From assembly GCA_002306975.1 (NCBI GenBank), contig DBTI01000195.1, forward strand, positions 401 through 6,435: 6,035 nt of DNA. Reading direction: 5' to 3'. The first letter of the stretch is position 1; every line of letters begins with the position of its first letter. Below are positions 5,615 to 6,035 of the stretch, piece after piece. Position numbers and translations under genes: made by a program. The notes beneath the pieces were generated by a model. It worked only from the letters and a program-made list of their open reading frames with translations. It had not been told where the DNA came from and made no database searches. Source of the DNA: Ruminococcaceae bacterium UBA1320 (lineage in GTDB: Bacteria > Bacillota > Clostridia > Oscillospirales > Ethanoligenentaceae).

Positions 5615-6035
5615 ATGCAGATAAAAACCGCTGTTGTTGAAAAAAAAGGCGAATACGCAATAAGGAATGCGGAACTTGGGGAGCCTCGTGAAGGCGAAGT
5701 ACTTGTAAAAATGAAGGGCTCCGGCATTTGTCATACCGACCTTGCCGTAATGAATCAGATTATTCCGACACCGTTGCCGATTGCTCTTGGTCACGAGGGC
5801 TCCGGAACCATAGCGTCAGTCGGACGGGGTGTCACAGAATTTAAAACGGGTGACCATGTTGTTATATCCTTCTCATCCTGTGGCGAATGCGGACCGTGCC
5901 GGCATGGCCAATTAACGGGATGTGAGCATTTTGACCAGATAAATTTCGGCACGACGATTGAAAATTCAACCTCAATGATCAAGATGGACGGGTCAAAAGT
6001 CGCCAATTTGTTCGGGCAGTCCTCGCTTTCCACAT
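5615..6035 (+). CDS. Zinc-dependent alcohol dehydrogenase, aryl/benzyl-alcohol type (partial, 3' end beyond window)
   Basis: The N-terminal 140 codons of a medium-chain zinc alcohol dehydrogenase, cut by the window edge; the family is usually about 360-375 residues. It contains the GroES-like catalytic domain: catalytic-zinc ligand Cys39 (GICHTDL), His60-Glu61 (GHEGSG), and the structural-zinc cysteines 89, 92, 95 and 103 (CX2CX2CX7C). NFGTTIENS followed by LFGQSSLST (132-140) resembles the NFGG...FFGQSSFAT stretch of aryl-alcohol (XylB-like) and class III-type dehydrogenases, pointing to NAD-dependent interconversion of an aromatic or allylic alcohol and its aldehyde. The NAD-binding Rossmann domain lies outside the window. 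The ATG at 5615 is the only reasonable start: an in-frame stop lies at 5585-5587 and no ATG, GTG or TTG codon falls between. The ribosome binding site is weak (GGA 9 bases upstream). It is a different subfamily from the other alcohol dehydrogenase here and is divergent from the flavoprotein gene. Confidence 0.92.
   Translation, partial: MQIKTAVVEKKGEYAIRNAELGEPREGEVLVKMKGSGICHTDLAVMNQIIPTPLPIALGHEGSGTIASVGRGVTEFKTGDHVVISFSSCGECGPCRHGQLTGCEHFDQINFGTTIENSTSMIKMDGSKVANLFGQSSLST

Noticed and set aside
5591..6033. Minus-strand open frames opposite the partial alcohol dehydrogenase
   Set aside because: The plus-strand frame has all zinc-ligand motifs of the family; the minus frames are shadows.

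Overview
The window looks like a chromosomal segment from an anaerobic, moderately AT-rich bacterium, most likely a Clostridia-type Bacillota. This is inferred from strong purine-rich ribosome binding sites, a TTG start behind a near-consensus Shine-Dalgarno, an oxygen-sensitive Fe-S flavoprotein of the 2-enoate/dienoyl reductase family, and near-consensus sigma-70/sigma-A promoters. No tRNA, rRNA, CRISPR array, insertion sequence or phage gene was seen.

Layout, left to right. Positions 1-105 hold no supported gene and no clear terminator. An apparent two-gene operon reads leftward: a zinc-dependent medium-chain alcohol dehydrogenase (2111 to 1095, TTG start) followed after 20 bases by an aldo/keto reductase (1074 to 106). 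A LysR-type regulator (2309-3190, rightward) is transcribed divergently from that operon across a 197-base promoter region; a dyad lies over the regulator's own promoter. The regulator converges on a large flavin/Fe-S oxidoreductase (5293 to 3329, leftward), and a perfect 18-bp-stem hairpin between them probably terminates both. Upstream of the flavoprotein is a 321-base divergent intergenic region with three separate inverted repeats and a good leftward promoter. On its far side starts a second zinc alcohol dehydrogenase of the aryl/benzyl-alcohol type (5615 rightward), cut by the window edge.

Taken together: one enzyme suited to reducing an activated C=C bond, three carbonyl/alcohol oxidoreductases and one regulator. 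This fits a small-molecule redox pathway (inference), for example reduction of an unsaturated aromatic, terpenoid, steroid or similar compound with alcohol/carbonyl interconversion around it. The substrate cannot be read from the sequence. The most unusual point is that the flavoprotein appears to lack both the Tyr and the His used as acid catalysts in E. coli 2,4-dienoyl-CoA reductase, so it should not be annotated as that enzyme.
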